Shown here in pieces: positions 1 through 9,792 of a stretch of DNA of 64,000 nt. The position numbers and the translations under genes are program-made. Positions within the stretch are counted from its first letter, which is position 1; each line of letters opens with the position of its first letter. The stretch lies in assembly GCF_001404335.1 (NCBI RefSeq), contig NZ_CYZU01000023.1:16048-80047 (forward strand), in the 5' to 3' direction. The stretch is from Faecalicatena contorta (lineage in GTDB: Bacteria > Bacillota > Clostridia > Lachnospirales > Lachnospiraceae). The notes under the pieces were generated by a model. That model ran no database searches. It was not told where the DNA came from and saw only the letters and a program-made list of their open reading frames with translations.

Positions 1-66
1 AAAATTAAAGGAAATCAGAATGTTTTGTCGAATATAATATATAGGGCTTTTTTTATGGAGGAATAA

Positions 67-1842
67 ATGTATTATCCAGAAGAATTGATAGAAGAAGTAA
101 GAATGAAAAATGACATCGTGGATGTAATATCCGGTTATGTGCGGCTGCAGAAAAAAGGGAGTTCTTATTTTGGACTTTGCCCATTTCACAATGAAAAATC
201 GCCGTCTTTTTCTGTGAGCAGAGGAAAACAGATGTATTACTGTTTTGGCTGCGGCGCTGGCGGCAATGTATTTACATTTCTGATGGAATACGAGAATTTT
301 TCGTTTATAGAGGCTGTAAAGTTTTTGGCAGACAGGGCTGGCGTGGAGCTTCCGGAGATGGAATATTCGAAAGAAGCCAAAGAGAAGGCCGATTTGCGCG
401 CATTGCTTCTGGAGATCAACAAAGCTGCGGCGCAGTATTTTTATGTGCAGCTAAAATCCGAGCAGGGAAAAGCAGCATATACATATTTGAAGAACAGGGA
501 GCTCTCGGATGACACGGTCAAGGCTTTTGGACTGGGTTACTCCAACAAGTACAGCAATGACCTGTTCCAGTATCTCAGAAAGAAAGGTTACAGCGAGGAT
601 CTGATCCGCCAGGCCGGGCTGATCAATACAGACGAGAAAAACGGTGTATACGATAAGTTCTGGAACCGGGTCATGTTTCCGATCATGGATGTGAACAACC
701 GCGTGATCGGATTCGGCGGCCGTGTTATGGGAGATGGAAAACCCAAGTATCTGAATTCACCCGAGACGGCGATTTTTGATAAGAGCCGCAATCTGTACGG
801 CCTGAACCGGGCACGCACTTCAAGAAAGCCTTATTTTCTCATATGCGAAGGATATATGGATGTGATCTCCCTGCACCAGGCGGGATTCACAAATGCGGTG
901 GCCTCCCTGGGTACGGCGCTGACAACCGGACATGCCTCTTTGATTAAGAGGTATGTACAGGAGGTCTATCTGACCTACGACAGCGATGAGGCGGGGACTA
1001 AGGCAGCGCTCCGTGCGGTACCGATTTTGAAGGAGGCGGGAATTTCCGCAAAAGTAATCCGTATGGATCCCTATAAAGACCCCGATGAATTTATTAAGAA
1101 CCTGGGGGCAGAAGAGTTTGAAAAGCGGATAGGCAGTGCAAGGAACGGTTTCTTGTTCAGCCTCGAGATTCTGGCAAAGGACTATGACATGGAATCGCCT
1201 GAGGGAAAGACCGCATTTTTTAAGGAAACGGCAAAGCGGCTGACCGGATTTGAGGATGAACTGGAAAGAAATAATTATATTGAAGCCGTGGCAAAAGCCT
1301 ACAAGGTCAGCGAGGACAGCCTGCACAAGCTTGTGACCAAGACCGCCATTAACGAAGGTATGGCAAAGCCCGCAGCAAGGCCCAGACAGGCATCCGGAGG
1401 GGGAAAGCCCAAGGAGAACGGTATTCTCGTATCCCAGAAGATCCTTCTGACATGGATGATCGAGGACGAGAAGCTATTTGGCACCATCAAGCGCTACATA
1501 AGTCCGGAGGACTTTACGGAGGAGCTGTACAGGTCGGTGGCGGAGTTGCTTTATGAGCAGTACGGCTCAGGGGAACTGAATCCGGCAAAGATATTGAATC
1601 ACTTTACAGCGGAAGAAGAGCACAGGGAAGCCGCTTCTTTATTCCATACAAAGATCAGAGAACTGTCAACAAAAGAGGAGCAGGAGCAGGCCTTGAAGGA
1701 AACGATACTGCGTGTAAAGAGACACAGCATCGACGACCGGACAATGCACCTGGATCCGACGGATATGGCAGGGCTGCAGAGGCTCATGGAAGAGAAGCGC
1801 AGACTTGATGATATAAAGAAACTGCATATTTCTATTGAATAA
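67..1842 (+). CDS. dnaG: DNA primase DnaG
   Basis: DnaG makes RNA primers for chromosome replication together with the replicative helicase. The 591-residue protein has the usual order: a CHC2 zinc finger (C38, H41, C59, C62), the RNA polymerase core, a TOPRIM segment (CEGYMDV near residue 260 and YDSDEAG near 309), and a C-terminal helicase-interaction domain. The ATG at 67 follows a strong GGAGGAATAA ribosome site. rpoD starts 67 bases after the stop, the dnaG-rpoD order typical of Firmicutes macromolecular-synthesis operons. The family assignment is secure. Confidence 0.97.
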   Translation: MYYPEELIEEVRMKNDIVDVISGYVRLQKKGSSYFGLCPFHNEKSPSFSVSRGKQMYYCFGCGAGGNVFTFLMEYENFSFIEAVKFLADRAGVELPEMEYSKEAKEKADLRALLLEINKAAAQYFYVQLKSEQGKAAYTYLKNRELSDDTVKAFGLGYSNKYSNDLFQYLRKKGYSEDLIRQAGLINTDEKNGVYDKFWNRVMFPIMDVNNRVIGFGGRVMGDGKPKYLNSPETAIFDKSRNLYGLNRARTSRKPYFLICEGYMDVISLHQAGFTNAVASLGTALTTGHASLIKRYVQEVYLTYDSDEAGTKAALRAVPILKEAGISAKVIRMDPYKDPDEFIKNLGAEEFEKRIGSARNGFLFSLEILAKDYDMESPEGKTAFFKETAKRLTGFEDELERNNYIEAVAKAYKVSEDSLHKLVTKTAINEGMAKPAARPRQASGGGKPKENGILVSQKILLTWMIEDEKLFGTIKRYISPEDFTEELYRSVAELLYEQYGSGELNPAKILNHFTAEEEHREAASLFHTKIRELSTKEEQEQALKETILRVKRHSIDDRTMHLDPTDMAGLQRLMEEKRRLDDIKKLHISIE

Positions 1843-1909
1843 GGATAAAATAAAACAAGATAGCCCTATACCGGGGTATACCGGCCGTAGGCAAAGGAAG
1901 GATGGACAC

Positions 1910-3019
1910 ATGGAAGAAAACACACAGAAATTTGACGAGAGGCTGAAAGAACTTGTTGCGTTGGGCAAGAAAAAGAAAAGCATCCTGGAACTTCAGGAAA
2001 TAAATGACTTTTTCAATGATATGGAGTTGGACGCAGAGCAGATGGAAAAGGTATTTGACCATCTTGAGTCAAATAATATTGATGTGCTTCGAATCAGCGG
2101 AGATGATGATGACGTAGACGTTGAAGTCATCATTACTGATGAGGAAGAGGTGGATATGGAGAATATCGACCTTTCTGTACCGGACGGCGTCAGTATAGAA
2201 GATCCTGTGCGTATGTATCTGAAAGAGATCGGGAAGGTTCCGCTTTTGAGTGCGGAGAGAGAGATTGAGCTGGCACAGCGTATGGAGGAGGGAGACGAGG
2301 ATGCAAAGAAAGAGCTTGCCGAGGCTAACCTCCGCCTTGTGGTAAGTATAGCAAAAAGATACGTTGGCCGTGGAATGCTCTTCCTCGACCTGATCCAGGA
2401 AGGAAACTTGGGTCTGATCAAGGCGGTGGAAAAGTTTGATTACCACAAAGGGTACAAGTTCAGTACCTATGCAACATGGTGGATCCGCCAGGCAATCACC
2501 AGGGCAATCGCAGACCAGGCCAGAACGATCCGCATTCCGGTGCATATGGTTGAGACAATCAACAAACTGATCCGTGTATCCAGACAGCTTTTGCAGGAAT
2601 TAGGGCGCGAACCCACGCCGGAGGAGATCGCGAAGGAACTGGACATGCCCGTAGAGCGTGTGCGTGAGATTCTGAAGATTTCCCAGGAACCTGTGTCACT
2701 GGAGACTCCGATCGGTGAAGAAGAAGACAGCCATCTCGGAGATTTTATCCAGGATGACAATGTGCCGGTTCCGGCAGAGGCGGCGGCACAGACCCTGCTG
2801 AAAGAACAGCTGGACGAAGTGCTGGACACACTGACCGAAAGGGAGCAGAAAGTACTGCGTCTGCGTTTCGGCATGAATGACGGCAGGGCAAGAACTCTCG
2901 AAGAAGTGGGAAAAGAATTCGACGTTACCCGTGAGCGTATCCGCCAGATCGAAGCGAAAGCCCTCCGTAAGCTCCGCCATCCAAGCAGGAGCCGCAAGCT
3001 CAGGGATTATCTGGACTAG
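1910..3019 (+). CDS. rpoD: Housekeeping RNA polymerase sigma factor RpoD (SigA)
   Basis: This is the primary sigma factor that directs RNA polymerase to housekeeping promoters. The 369-residue protein carries an acidic region 1.1-like N-terminus, sigma region 2 with [14 protein letters not shown] (promoter melting and -10 contact), region 3, and region 4.2 ending in [20 protein letters not shown] (-35 recognition helix). The frame is open further upstream to 1835, but the ATG at 1910 is preferred because AAAGGAAGG precedes it and the product then matches SigA N-termini. It lies between dnaG and trmK, probably in one operon. Promoters elsewhere in the window fit the SigA consensus. Confidence 0.97.
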   Translation: MEENTQKFDERLKELVALGKKKKSILELQEINDFFNDMELDAEQMEKVFDHLESNNIDVLRISGDDDDVDVEVIITDEEEVDMENIDLSVPDGVSIEDPVRMYLKEIGKVPLLSAEREIELAQRMEEGDEDAKKELAEANLRLVVSIAKRYVGRGMLFLDLIQEGNLGLIKAVEKFDYHKGYKFSTYATWWIRQAITRAIADQARTIRIPVHMVETINKLIRVSRQLLQELGREPTPEEIAKELDMPVERVREILKISQEPVSLETPIGEEEDSHLGDFIQDDNVPVPAEAAAQTLLKEQLDEVLDTLTEREQKVLRLRFGMNDGRARTLEEVGKEFDVTRERIRQIEAKALRKLRHPSRSRKLRDYLD

Positions 3020-3029
3020 GTACGGGCGC

Positions 3030-3740
3030 ATGGAATTATCAAAGAGACTGCAGGCAGTCGCCGCTCTGGTGACTGCCGGATATATTACAGCGGATATAGG
3101 CACGGATCACGCCTATATTCCGATCTATTTGGTGGAACACGGATTGATCCCCTCGGCCTTTGCGATGGATATCAACGAAGGGCCGCTTAGCCGTGCAAGA
3201 GAACACGTGGAAGAGAATGGTCTGTCAGACCGGATCGAGCTGCGGCTGTCAGACGGCCTGTGTGCCCTTCAACCGGGAGAAGCCGAGACAGCAGTACTTG
3301 CGGGGATGGGCGGCGGCCTGATGATCCGGATTCTGAAGAACAGTCCGGATGTTACCGCAGGCATGAAGGAGTTTATCCTGCAGCCACAGTCGGAAATAGC
3401 AAGAGTCAGAGCCTTTCTTTTAGAGGAAGGTTTTTTGTTTATCCGGGAAGATATGGTATTTGAGGATGGAAAGTTCTATCCTATGATGAAGGTGAGAACC
3501 TCCGGGGAGCGTAACTCTCACTCTGAACGCTGGAGTGATGTGGAGATCCGATACGGAAAATACCTGCTGGAGAGACGCCATCCCGTGTTGAAGGCATTTC
3601 TCGAACGCGAGATGTCTCTGAAGTCAGAGATACTCAAAGTCCTGGAGGGGCAGAGCGGTGAAAAGGCTCTGCGGCGATTCGGTGAATTAAAAGAAGAAAT
3701 GGTATATGTGAGAAAGGGGCTGGATTACTATGCTGTGTAA
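3030..3740 (+). CDS. trmK: tRNA (adenine(22)-N1)-methyltransferase TrmK
   Basis: TrmK is a SAM-dependent methyltransferase that forms m1A22 in bacterial tRNAs. The 236-residue product shows the Rossmann motif I region TADIGTDHAYIPIYL near the N-terminus, followed by VLAGMGGGLMIRIL and LQPQSE, all typical of the TrmK/YqfN family. The reading frame extends upstream into rpoD, but the ATG at 3030 gives the usual N-terminus MELSKRLQ. It sits 10 bases after rpoD and overlaps nif3 by 11 bases, the same order as yqfN-yqfO in Bacillus, so translational coupling is likely. Confidence 0.93.
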   Translation: MELSKRLQAVAALVTAGYITADIGTDHAYIPIYLVEHGLIPSAFAMDINEGPLSRAREHVEENGLSDRIELRLSDGLCALQPGEAETAVLAGMGGGLMIRILKNSPDVTAGMKEFILQPQSEIARVRAFLLEEGFLFIREDMVFEDGKFYPMMKVRTSGERNSHSERWSDVEIRYGKYLLERRHPVLKAFLEREMSLKSEILKVLEGQSGEKALRRFGELKEEMVYVRKGLDYYAV

Positions 3741-4512
3741 AGAAATCATGACGATAATAGAGGCGGCTTACCCAAAGTCGGCAGCACTGGATTTTGACAA
3801 TGTGGGCTTGCTGGCCGGACGCTTTGAAAAGGATGTAAACTGCGTTTATCTTGCCCTGGATGCCACCGATCAGGTCGTTGAGCAGGCGAAGGAAGCGGGC
3901 GCTGATATGCTGATTACCCATCACCCGCTGATTTTTTCGCCTTTAAAACGTGTCACGGACGGGGATTTCATCGGTAAGAGGATCGTAAGTCTCATACAGT
4001 CTGACATTTCTTACTATGCAATGCATACAAATTATGATGTTCTGGGAATGGCGGACCTGTCAGGAAGGATTCTGGAACTGGAAGACGCACAAGTACTGGA
4101 TATCACTTCAGAAGCGGACGGTGTGCCGGAAGGCATCGGCAGGGTCGGCACTTTGAAAAATACCATGAGACTTGAGGAATGCTGTGCTTTTGTAAAGAAT
4201 AAACTGGAATTAGGCTCGGTGAAGGTATTTGGAGATCTGGATAAAAAAGTCGGCAGGCTGGCGGTCTCTCCGGGATCAGGAAAAACCGCGGTCATGCCCG
4301 CCATACAGGCGGGGGCAGATGTGCTGGTTACCGGCGACATCGGCCATCACGAGGGCCTGGATGCAGTGGAACAGGGGCTTGCAGTTATCGATGCGGGCCA
4401 TTACGGGACGGAATACATTTTTATAGAAGATATGAAACAATTTCTTCAGACCAGGCTGCCCTCCCTGAAGGTGGTAACAGCACCCATTATCCATCCGTTC
4501 CAGGTGCTGTAA
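3730..4512 (+). CDS. Nif3-like dinuclear metal centre protein (YqfO family)
   Basis: This 260-residue protein belongs to the Nif3/YqfO family. It has the N-terminal ALDFDNVGLL motif, the metal-binding ITHHPLIF motif near residue 65, and the C-terminal VTGDIGHHEGLDA and DAGHYGTE motifs that supply the second half of the dinuclear site. It is the short form and lacks the PII-like insert that makes Bacillus YqfO about 370 residues. The biochemical role of the family is unsettled; GTP cyclohydrolase-like and other hydrolase activities have been proposed. It overlaps trmK by 11 bases, suggesting co-translation. Confidence 0.88.
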   Translation: MLCKEIMTIIEAAYPKSAALDFDNVGLLAGRFEKDVNCVYLALDATDQVVEQAKEAGADMLITHHPLIFSPLKRVTDGDFIGKRIVSLIQSDISYYAMHTNYDVLGMADLSGRILELEDAQVLDITSEADGVPEGIGRVGTLKNTMRLEECCAFVKNKLELGSVKVFGDLDKKVGRLAVSPGSGKTAVMPAIQAGADVLVTGDIGHHEGLDAVEQGLAVIDAGHYGTEYIFIEDMKQFLQTRLPSLKVVTAPIIHPFQVL

Positions 4513-4606
4513 AAGAACATTTCATCATCGTTAACGACCGGATACGCCGGTATATCATAACCGGAGGCAATGGAATAAGAGGCAGGAAACTGCGGAAAGG
4601 AATGCT

Positions 4607-6280
4607 ATGGAATCAACAACTTGTACAGTACGCATCGGAGAAGAGACGAAGGAATACGCGGCGGGAACGACTTATCAGGAGATTGCACAGGAATATCAGG
4701 CCAGATACAGACATCAGATTGTGCTTGTCTTTATCAATCAGTTCCATCTCCAGGAACTGGATAAAAAACTGGAGCCGGACTGCCGGGAGATTGAATTTAT
4801 CACAACGGGAGATCCTATCGGATACGAGACTTACAAGAGAAGTCTGTGCTTTATGCTTGTCAAAGCGGTACACGACGTCGGAGGCCATGACAAAGTGGAA
4901 CGGGTCAGGATTCATTTTTCCATGAGCAAGGGATATTACTGTACGGTAGAAGGGGATGTGGAGCTCAACCAGGAATTCCTGGATCAAGTGGATGCGCGCA
5001 TGAAGGAACTCACTGCAGAGAAAATCCGGATCGAGAAGCGTTCCGTCCATACCACAAAAGCTGTCGAGCTTTTTCGGAAACACGGGATGTTTGATAAAGA
5101 GAGGCTGTTCGAATACAGGAGAGTATCCAAGGTCAACATTTACAGCATGAACGAGTTCGAAGATTACTATTACGGATATATGGTGCCGGATGCAGGGTAT
5201 CTGAAGTATTATGCACTCTACCTGTACGATGAAGGCTTTATTATACAAATGCCTACGCTGGAATCGCCTGAGACTGTAGAACCATTCTCACCCAGGCCAA
5301 AGCTGTTTCAGGTATTAAAAAGATCGGTTCTGTGGGGCGATATGCAGGGCATTGATACGGTCGGAGCCCTGAATGATATGGTCACGCAGCATGATATGAG
5401 CGAGGTTGTGCTGGTGCAGGAGGCGTACCAGGAGCGTCAGATCGGGGAGATCGCAAAGCAGATAGCCGACAGGCCGGAGGCCAAGTTTGTCCTGATAGCA
5501 GGGCCTTCCTCCTCAGGAAAGACAACATTCTCGCATCGGCTTTCCATCCAGCTCCGCGTCAACGGGCTGCACCCGCACCCAATTGCCGTTGATAACTATT
5601 TTGTTGACCGTGAGCGCACACCAAGAGATGAAAACGGCGAATACAACTTCGAATGTCTGGAAGCCATCGATGTAGACCAGTTCAACGAAGACATGCAGGC
5701 CCTTCTGTCAGGCAGGGAGGTATATCTGCCCACCTTTAATTTTAAGACAGGAAAGAAAGAATACGGCAGCATTCCCAAGAAACTGAACACGCAGGATATC
5801 CTGGTTATCGAAGGGATACACTGCCTGAACCCTAAGCTGACAGAATCACTAAACAATGACAACAAATTCAAGATATACATCAGCGCCCTGACCCAGCTGA
5901 ACATTGACGAGCACAACCGGATCCCGTCCACCGACGGGCGTCTCATACGGCGCATCGTAAGAGATGCCAGAACAAGGGGCAACTCCGCCAAAAACACCAT
6001 CGCCAGATGGCCGTCGGTAAGGAAAGGAGAGGAGGAGAACATCTTCCCGTATCAGGAAGAAGCAGACGTGATGTTCAATTCATCCCTTTTATATGAACTG
6101 GCCGTCCTAAAACAGTATGTGGAACCCCTGCTGTTCGGAATGGGAAAAGACTGCCCCGAATACGTAGAGGCAAAAAGGCTCCTGAAATTCTTTGATTACT
6201 TTGTGGGGATTGGGAGTGAGTCCGTGCCCACAAACTCCTTGCTTAGAGAATTCATCGGAGGGGGCTGTTTCAATGTGTAG
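4607..6280 (+). CDS. Nucleoside (uridine) kinase with N-terminal TGS and ThrRS-like domains
   Basis: A 557-residue protein with a TGS-like domain (residues 1-65), a segment resembling the second additional domain of threonyl-tRNA synthetase (about 65-230), and a C-terminal uridine kinase/phosphoribulokinase P-loop domain. The Walker A motif GPSSSGKTTFSHRLS begins near residue 299, and DNYFVDRERTPRDENGEYNFE follows, typical of uridine kinases. It probably phosphorylates uridine or cytidine in salvage; the role of the TGS/ThrRS-like part is unknown. The start ATG lies behind GGAAAGGA. It stands alone, about 95 bases after nif3. A long hairpin element begins 36 bases after the stop. Confidence 0.85.
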   Translation: MESTTCTVRIGEETKEYAAGTTYQEIAQEYQARYRHQIVLVFINQFHLQELDKKLEPDCREIEFITTGDPIGYETYKRSLCFMLVKAVHDVGGHDKVERVRIHFSMSKGYYCTVEGDVELNQEFLDQVDARMKELTAEKIRIEKRSVHTTKAVELFRKHGMFDKERLFEYRRVSKVNIYSMNEFEDYYYGYMVPDAGYLKYYALYLYDEGFIIQMPTLESPETVEPFSPRPKLFQVLKRSVLWGDMQGIDTVGALNDMVTQHDMSEVVLVQEAYQERQIGEIAKQIADRPEAKFVLIAGPSSSGKTTFSHRLSIQLRVNGLHPHPIAVDNYFVDRERTPRDENGEYNFECLEAIDVDQFNEDMQALLSGREVYLPTFNFKTGKKEYGSIPKKLNTQDILVIEGIHCLNPKLTESLNNDNKFKIYISALTQLNIDEHNRIPSTDGRLIRRIVRDARTRGNSAKNTIARWPSVRKGEEENIFPYQEEADVMFNSSLLYELAVLKQYVEPLLFGMGKDCPEYVEAKRLLKFFDYFVGIGSESVPTNSLLREFIGGGCFNV

Positions 6281-6316
6281 ATTTTTAGTAAGCGGGAATT
6301 TTTGGCTAGGGGGGAC

Positions 6317-6621
6317 GCCTGTCTGAGGAGGGAGTTCAGCCGGGAGGCGGGGGACTTTGCATGTGCTTTCTGAAAGCTGTCCGTTTGCCTGCAACCCCTA
6401 AATAAAAACCATGCCGGATGGAAAGGCACCGGCGGCATTCACCCCGCAATTCTGATGAATTGCGCGGCTCAGGCCGCCTTAAAATCTGCTTTTGTGAAGC
6501 AGATTTTAGCCTTTCCATCCGGCATGGTTTTTATTAAGGGGTTACACGGCGCTCTCTATGCTTCTCAGAAAGCACATGCAAAGTCCCCCGCCTCCCGGCT
6601 GAACTCCCTCCTCAGACAGGC
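6317..6621 (+). repeat. Long foldback element 1 with T-shaped two-armed cap
   Basis: The outer arms 6317-6373 and 6565-6621 are perfect reverse complements over 57 bases. After an asymmetric internal loop, inner arms 6393-6427 and 6509-6543 pair at 34 of 35 positions. The tip (6428-6508) forms two side arms. Arm B has a GGCGGC/GCCGCC clamp, an ATTCACC/CGGCTCA internal loop and the stem CGCAATTC-TGAT-GAATTGCG (6445-6464). Arm C is a 12-bp stem at 6480-6508 with loop TTGTG. There is no terminal T-run as in an intrinsic terminator. Confidence 0.88.
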
Positions 6622-6812
6622 TGGCGCATCCTGGCGGAAATAATGCCGCTTATAGGGTGGAAATCTGACGGAGGAGGCGGATTGGGCTGGGGAAGCGGTA
6701 GTGTTTGTGCCGGAACAATTATCGCAGGTACAATGATACATCCAGGCACTATCATACGCTGCTCTCGTCCATTTACTCCCGTGCAAGCCGTCCTACCGAC
6801 CGGGTGCGACTA

Positions 6813-7090
6813 GCTGAGCGAAAGGGGCTGGGGGCGGGGCTTCCTATGCTGTTTTTGGAACCCTCATAGCGCGCTTAGAATCCGTTACAGGGAAAATGAG
6901 GGAAATGAAGGGCAGGATTTGATTTACCAAATCAAATCCTGTAGCCGCCTGCGGTGTGAAATCATCAGATTTCACGCCAAATGCGGCTAGTACCTTCATT
7001 TCCCTCATTTTCCCTGTTACGGATTCTTAGCAAGCGGCCGGGCTCCAAAAACAGCATAGGAAGCCCCGCCCCCAGCTCCTTTCGCTCAGC
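6813..7090 (-). repeat. Long foldback element 2 (inverted relative to element 1)
   Basis: Outer arms 6813-6859 and 7044-7090 pair at 46 of 47 bases, and inner arms 6879-6910 and 6994-7025 are perfect over 32 bases. The cap (6911-6993), read on the minus strand, has the same plan as element 1: an AGCCGC/GCGGCT clamp, arm B stem GTGAAATC-TGAT-GATTTCAC, internal-loop strands starting ATT and ending CAG, and arm C of about 12 bp at 6914-6940. The stem sequence is unrelated to element 1. It ends 6 bases from the potCD stop codon. Confidence 0.87.
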
Positions 7091-7096
7091 GTCCCC

Positions 7097-8980
7097 CTAC
7101 TCCGACTTCACCTCCCGCCAGAGTTGGTTATAAATGGCATCATTTTCATCCCCCAGGAATTGGAAGGTTTCGCAGTTTTTGAGATCCTCCGGATCAGGAA
7201 ATGCTATTTCACTGTTCCTCATCCAGCCTTCCTCGATGAGTTTGCGTCCCTCGGAGTTCGGGATGGAGTAGGTGATGTAGTCGAAATTCATTTTGGCTAT
7301 CTCGGGCAGGCAGAGATAGTTTATGAATTTCTCGGCGTTTTCTTTGTGTTTTGCGTTTTTCGGGATGACCCAGGAGTCGATCCAGAGGTTAGAGCCTTCT
7401 TTTGGGATGACATATTCCAGATCCGGATTTTCTACCTGGGTGTAAAGCGCCTCGCCGGAATAGATGACGCCTATGGCGGCTTCGTTTCCGATCATTTTGT
7501 CGCGGACCTGGTCTACTACGTATGCCTGTACCAGCGGTTTCTGCTCGATGAGAAGCTTTTTGGCGGCCTCCAGTTCGTCCAGGTCCGTGGAGTTCAGGGA
7601 GTAGCCAAGGTATTTGAGTGTGACACCGAAAGCGTCACGGACGCTGTCCTGCATGAGAATGCTGTCTTTGTATTTTTCATCCCAGAGGACGCTCCAGCTG
7701 TCTATGGGTTCGTCCACCATGGTTTTGTTGTATAAGATTCCGACCGTGCCGAAGAGATAGGGGACGGAATATTTGTTCTCAGGATCAAACTGGCGGGACT
7801 GGGTCATGTAGGTGCTGTCAATGTATTTTATGTTGGGCACATTATCAAAGTTGATTTCTGAGAGCAGGTCGTTTTCAATCATGCGCTGCACCATATAATC
7901 CGAGGGACAGACCACGTCATAGGCGATAGCGCCTGACTGGATCTTAGGGAACATAATCTCGTTTGTCTCGTATTCTTCATAGACCACATCAATCCCGGTT
8001 TCTTCTTCAAACATGGTAATTACCTCGGGATCCAGGTATTCGCCCCAGTTATAGACGATCACCTGATTGCCTCCGGAAGCGCTGTTTTGGGAGCCGTAGA
8101 AAAATCCGCCTGCTATGATGACGATCACCATGGCCGTGGGCAGTACTTTACGGAATATAAGGCGGGATACTTTGTGTTTTTTCTGGATTCTGAGCCGCTT
8201 TTCGCCTGCAGCCTCCTTTCTGTCGGGGGTTACATTTACAAGGAACAAAAGAACCAGGACTGTCACGAACATGATGGTGGACAGCGCGTACATCTCGGGC
8301 TTAATGCCTTTTCTGACTTCACTGTAAATCTTCGTGGAAAGGGTATCCACCCCGGGGCCCTTGGTAAAATGTGTGATTACAAAGTCATCCAGCGACATGG
8401 TAAAGGCCAGCAGGAAACCGGAAAATACGCCCGGCATAATATCCGGAAAAACGACTTTGAAAAAAGCATATACCGGGGAAGCCCCCAGGTCCAGCGCAGC
8501 CTCATAGGTGTGTTTGCTGGTCTGCTTGAGCTTGGGCATGACGCTAAGGATCACATAGGGAATATTGAAGGTTATGTGGGCCAGTAAAATGGTTTTGAAC
8601 CCCAGTGAGAAGCGGAATGCGATAAATAAAAGCATCAGAGAGATGCCGGTTACGATATCGGCATTCAGCATGGGTATATTCGTGACTCCCATGAAAAAGG
8701 TGCGGAATTTCGGCTTCATGGCTTGAATCCCAATCGCCGCGGCGGTTCCGATGATAGTTGCGATCAGAGCTGATACAAGGGCGATGATAAGCGTTGTGTA
8801 CAGCGCATTCATAATATCCCGATTCTGGAAAAGGGCCGTATACCATTTTCCTGTAAATCCTCCCCATTTGGAACGGGTTTTGGAACTGTTAAAGGACAGC
8901 ACCATCAGGGTTACGATAGGAGAGTAGAGCAGGATAAAAATTAAAATTAAGTAAAAGCGTTTTGCAGCGTTTTTTATCAA
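7097..8980 (-). CDS. potCD: Fused spermidine/putrescine ABC transporter permease and binding protein (PotC-PotD)
   Basis: Residues 1 to about 255 are a PotC-type inner-membrane permease with six or so hydrophobic segments and the EAA loop (AALDLGASPVYAFFKVVFPDIMPG). After a basic linker, one more membrane helix (about 272-292) leads into a PotD-type substrate-binding domain (about 300-627) starting VIVYNWGEYLDPEVI. The fusion tethers the receptor to the outer face of the membrane, so no lipoprotein signal is needed. The start codon overlaps the potB stop by 4 bases. It is last in the aroC-potA-potB-potCD run. Such fusions occur in other Firmicutes. Confidence 0.93.
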   Translation of the reverse strand: MIKNAAKRFYLILIFILLYSPIVTLMVLSFNSSKTRSKWGGFTGKWYTALFQNRDIMNALYTTLIIALVSALIATIIGTAAAIGIQAMKPKFRTFFMGVTNIPMLNADIVTGISLMLLFIAFRFSLGFKTILLAHITFNIPYVILSVMPKLKQTSKHTYEAALDLGASPVYAFFKVVFPDIMPGVFSGFLLAFTMSLDDFVITHFTKGPGVDTLSTKIYSEVRKGIKPEMYALSTIMFVTVLVLLFLVNVTPDRKEAAGEKRLRIQKKHKVSRLIFRKVLPTAMVIVIIAGGFFYGSQNSASGGNQVIVYNWGEYLDPEVITMFEEETGIDVVYEEYETNEIMFPKIQSGAIAYDVVCPSDYMVQRMIENDLLSEINFDNVPNIKYIDSTYMTQSRQFDPENKYSVPYLFGTVGILYNKTMVDEPIDSWSVLWDEKYKDSILMQDSVRDAFGVTLKYLGYSLNSTDLDELEAAKKLLIEQKPLVQAYVVDQVRDKMIGNEAAIGVIYSGEALYTQVENPDLEYVIPKEGSNLWIDSWVIPKNAKHKENAEKFINYLCLPEIAKMNFDYITYSIPNSEGRKLIEEGWMRNSEIAFPDPEDLKNCETFQFLGDENDAIYNQLWREVKSE

Positions 8981-9792
8981 AATGCGGTCCCCTCCCCATT
9001 CTTATCGTATTTGGCGATCAGCGCCATGCTGGCAATAATAAAAATCATCAAAACAAGAGAAAGCCCGGAACCTACGTGCCAGTTGCTTCCCTGTTTGAAT
9101 TCCTGTTCGATTACATTTCCTATTAACAGGATCTTGCTTCCGCCCAGCAGATCCGAGATGACAAAGGTTGTCAGCGAAGGAACAAACACCATAGTGATCC
9201 CGCTGATGATGCCCGGAACGCTTAAGGGAAGTATGATTTTTGAAAATGTCTGGATACCGTTTGCTCCCAGATCCCGTGCAGCAAAAATAACATCTTTGTC
9301 TATCTTGGCAAGGACATTGTAAATGGGCAGTACCATGAACGGCAGAAAGTTGTATACCATGCCCAGCACGATGGCATAGGGCGTGTTAATCAGTGTCTGC
9401 GCCGGAAGATGAAAGAATCCCAGAATGCTGTTGATGATTCCGTTTTTTTCCAGCAGGTTCTGCCACGCCAGTGTGCGCAGAAGAAAATTCATCCACATGG
9501 GCAGGATGAATATCAGAACAATGAAGCTGGTCTGATTTACATTTTTTTCCGAAAGAATCATAGCCAGAGGGTATGCGAGAACGAGGCAGAGCAGTGTGCT
9601 TATGAAGGAAAGCAGCAGCGCCAGGCCAAGAGCCTTTAGGTTCTCAGGCGTTGTAATCTGTGCCAGATTCAGTAAGGTAAATCCTCCCTCTTTATCCGTT
9701 AGTCCGTAATACACGATCATGAGAAGAGGGATGATGATAAAAGATGCCGCCCAGAATAAATAGGGGCCGCTCAATAATTTTCTACTCTTCAA
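8977..9792 (-). CDS. potB: Spermidine/putrescine ABC transporter permease PotB
   Basis: This 271-residue integral membrane protein has about six hydrophobic helices and the permease EAA-type loop [24 protein letters not shown], which docks on the PotA ATPase. It forms the translocation channel with the PotC half of the downstream fusion. It overlaps potA by 11 bases and potCD by 4 bases, showing tight translational coupling. The substrate, a polyamine, is inferred from family resemblance and the complete potABCD gene set. Confidence 0.93.
   Translation of the reverse strand: MKSRKLLSGPYLFWAASFIIIPLLMIVYYGLTDKEGGFTLLNLAQITTPENLKALGLALLLSFISTLLCLVLAYPLAMILSEKNVNQTSFIVLIFILPMWMNFLLRTLAWQNLLEKNGIINSILGFFHLPAQTLINTPYAIVLGMVYNFLPFMVLPIYNVLAKIDKDVIFAARDLGANGIQTFSKIILPLSVPGIISGITMVFVPSLTTFVISDLLGGSKILLIGNVIEQEFKQGSNWHVGSGLSLVLMIFIIASMALIAKYDKNGEGTAF

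Larger units (their letters stand above)
6281..7096. repeat. Non-coding module 1: two inverted long-hairpin elements around a short spacer
   Basis: This 816-base stretch between convergent nucleoside kinase and potCD genes has no credible gene. It holds two foldback elements in opposite orientation (6317-6621 and 6813-7090) separated by 191 bases. The spacer carries three short blocks, at 6677-6690, 6735-6749 and 6757-6766, which recur in the same order in the module at 15570-16279. The layout is seen directly. Whether it is a mobile element, a structured RNA or a chromosome-organising site is unknown. Confidence 0.85.

Noticed and set aside
820-1326. 168-codon minus-strand ORF inside dnaG
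   Set aside because: It is a shadow of the primase coding sequence on the opposite strand with no ribosome site or family resemblance.
6196-6786. Several short ORFs on both strands around the first hairpin element
   Set aside because: Inverted repeats create mirrored reading frames; the translated peptides on the two arms are simply complements of the same DNA.
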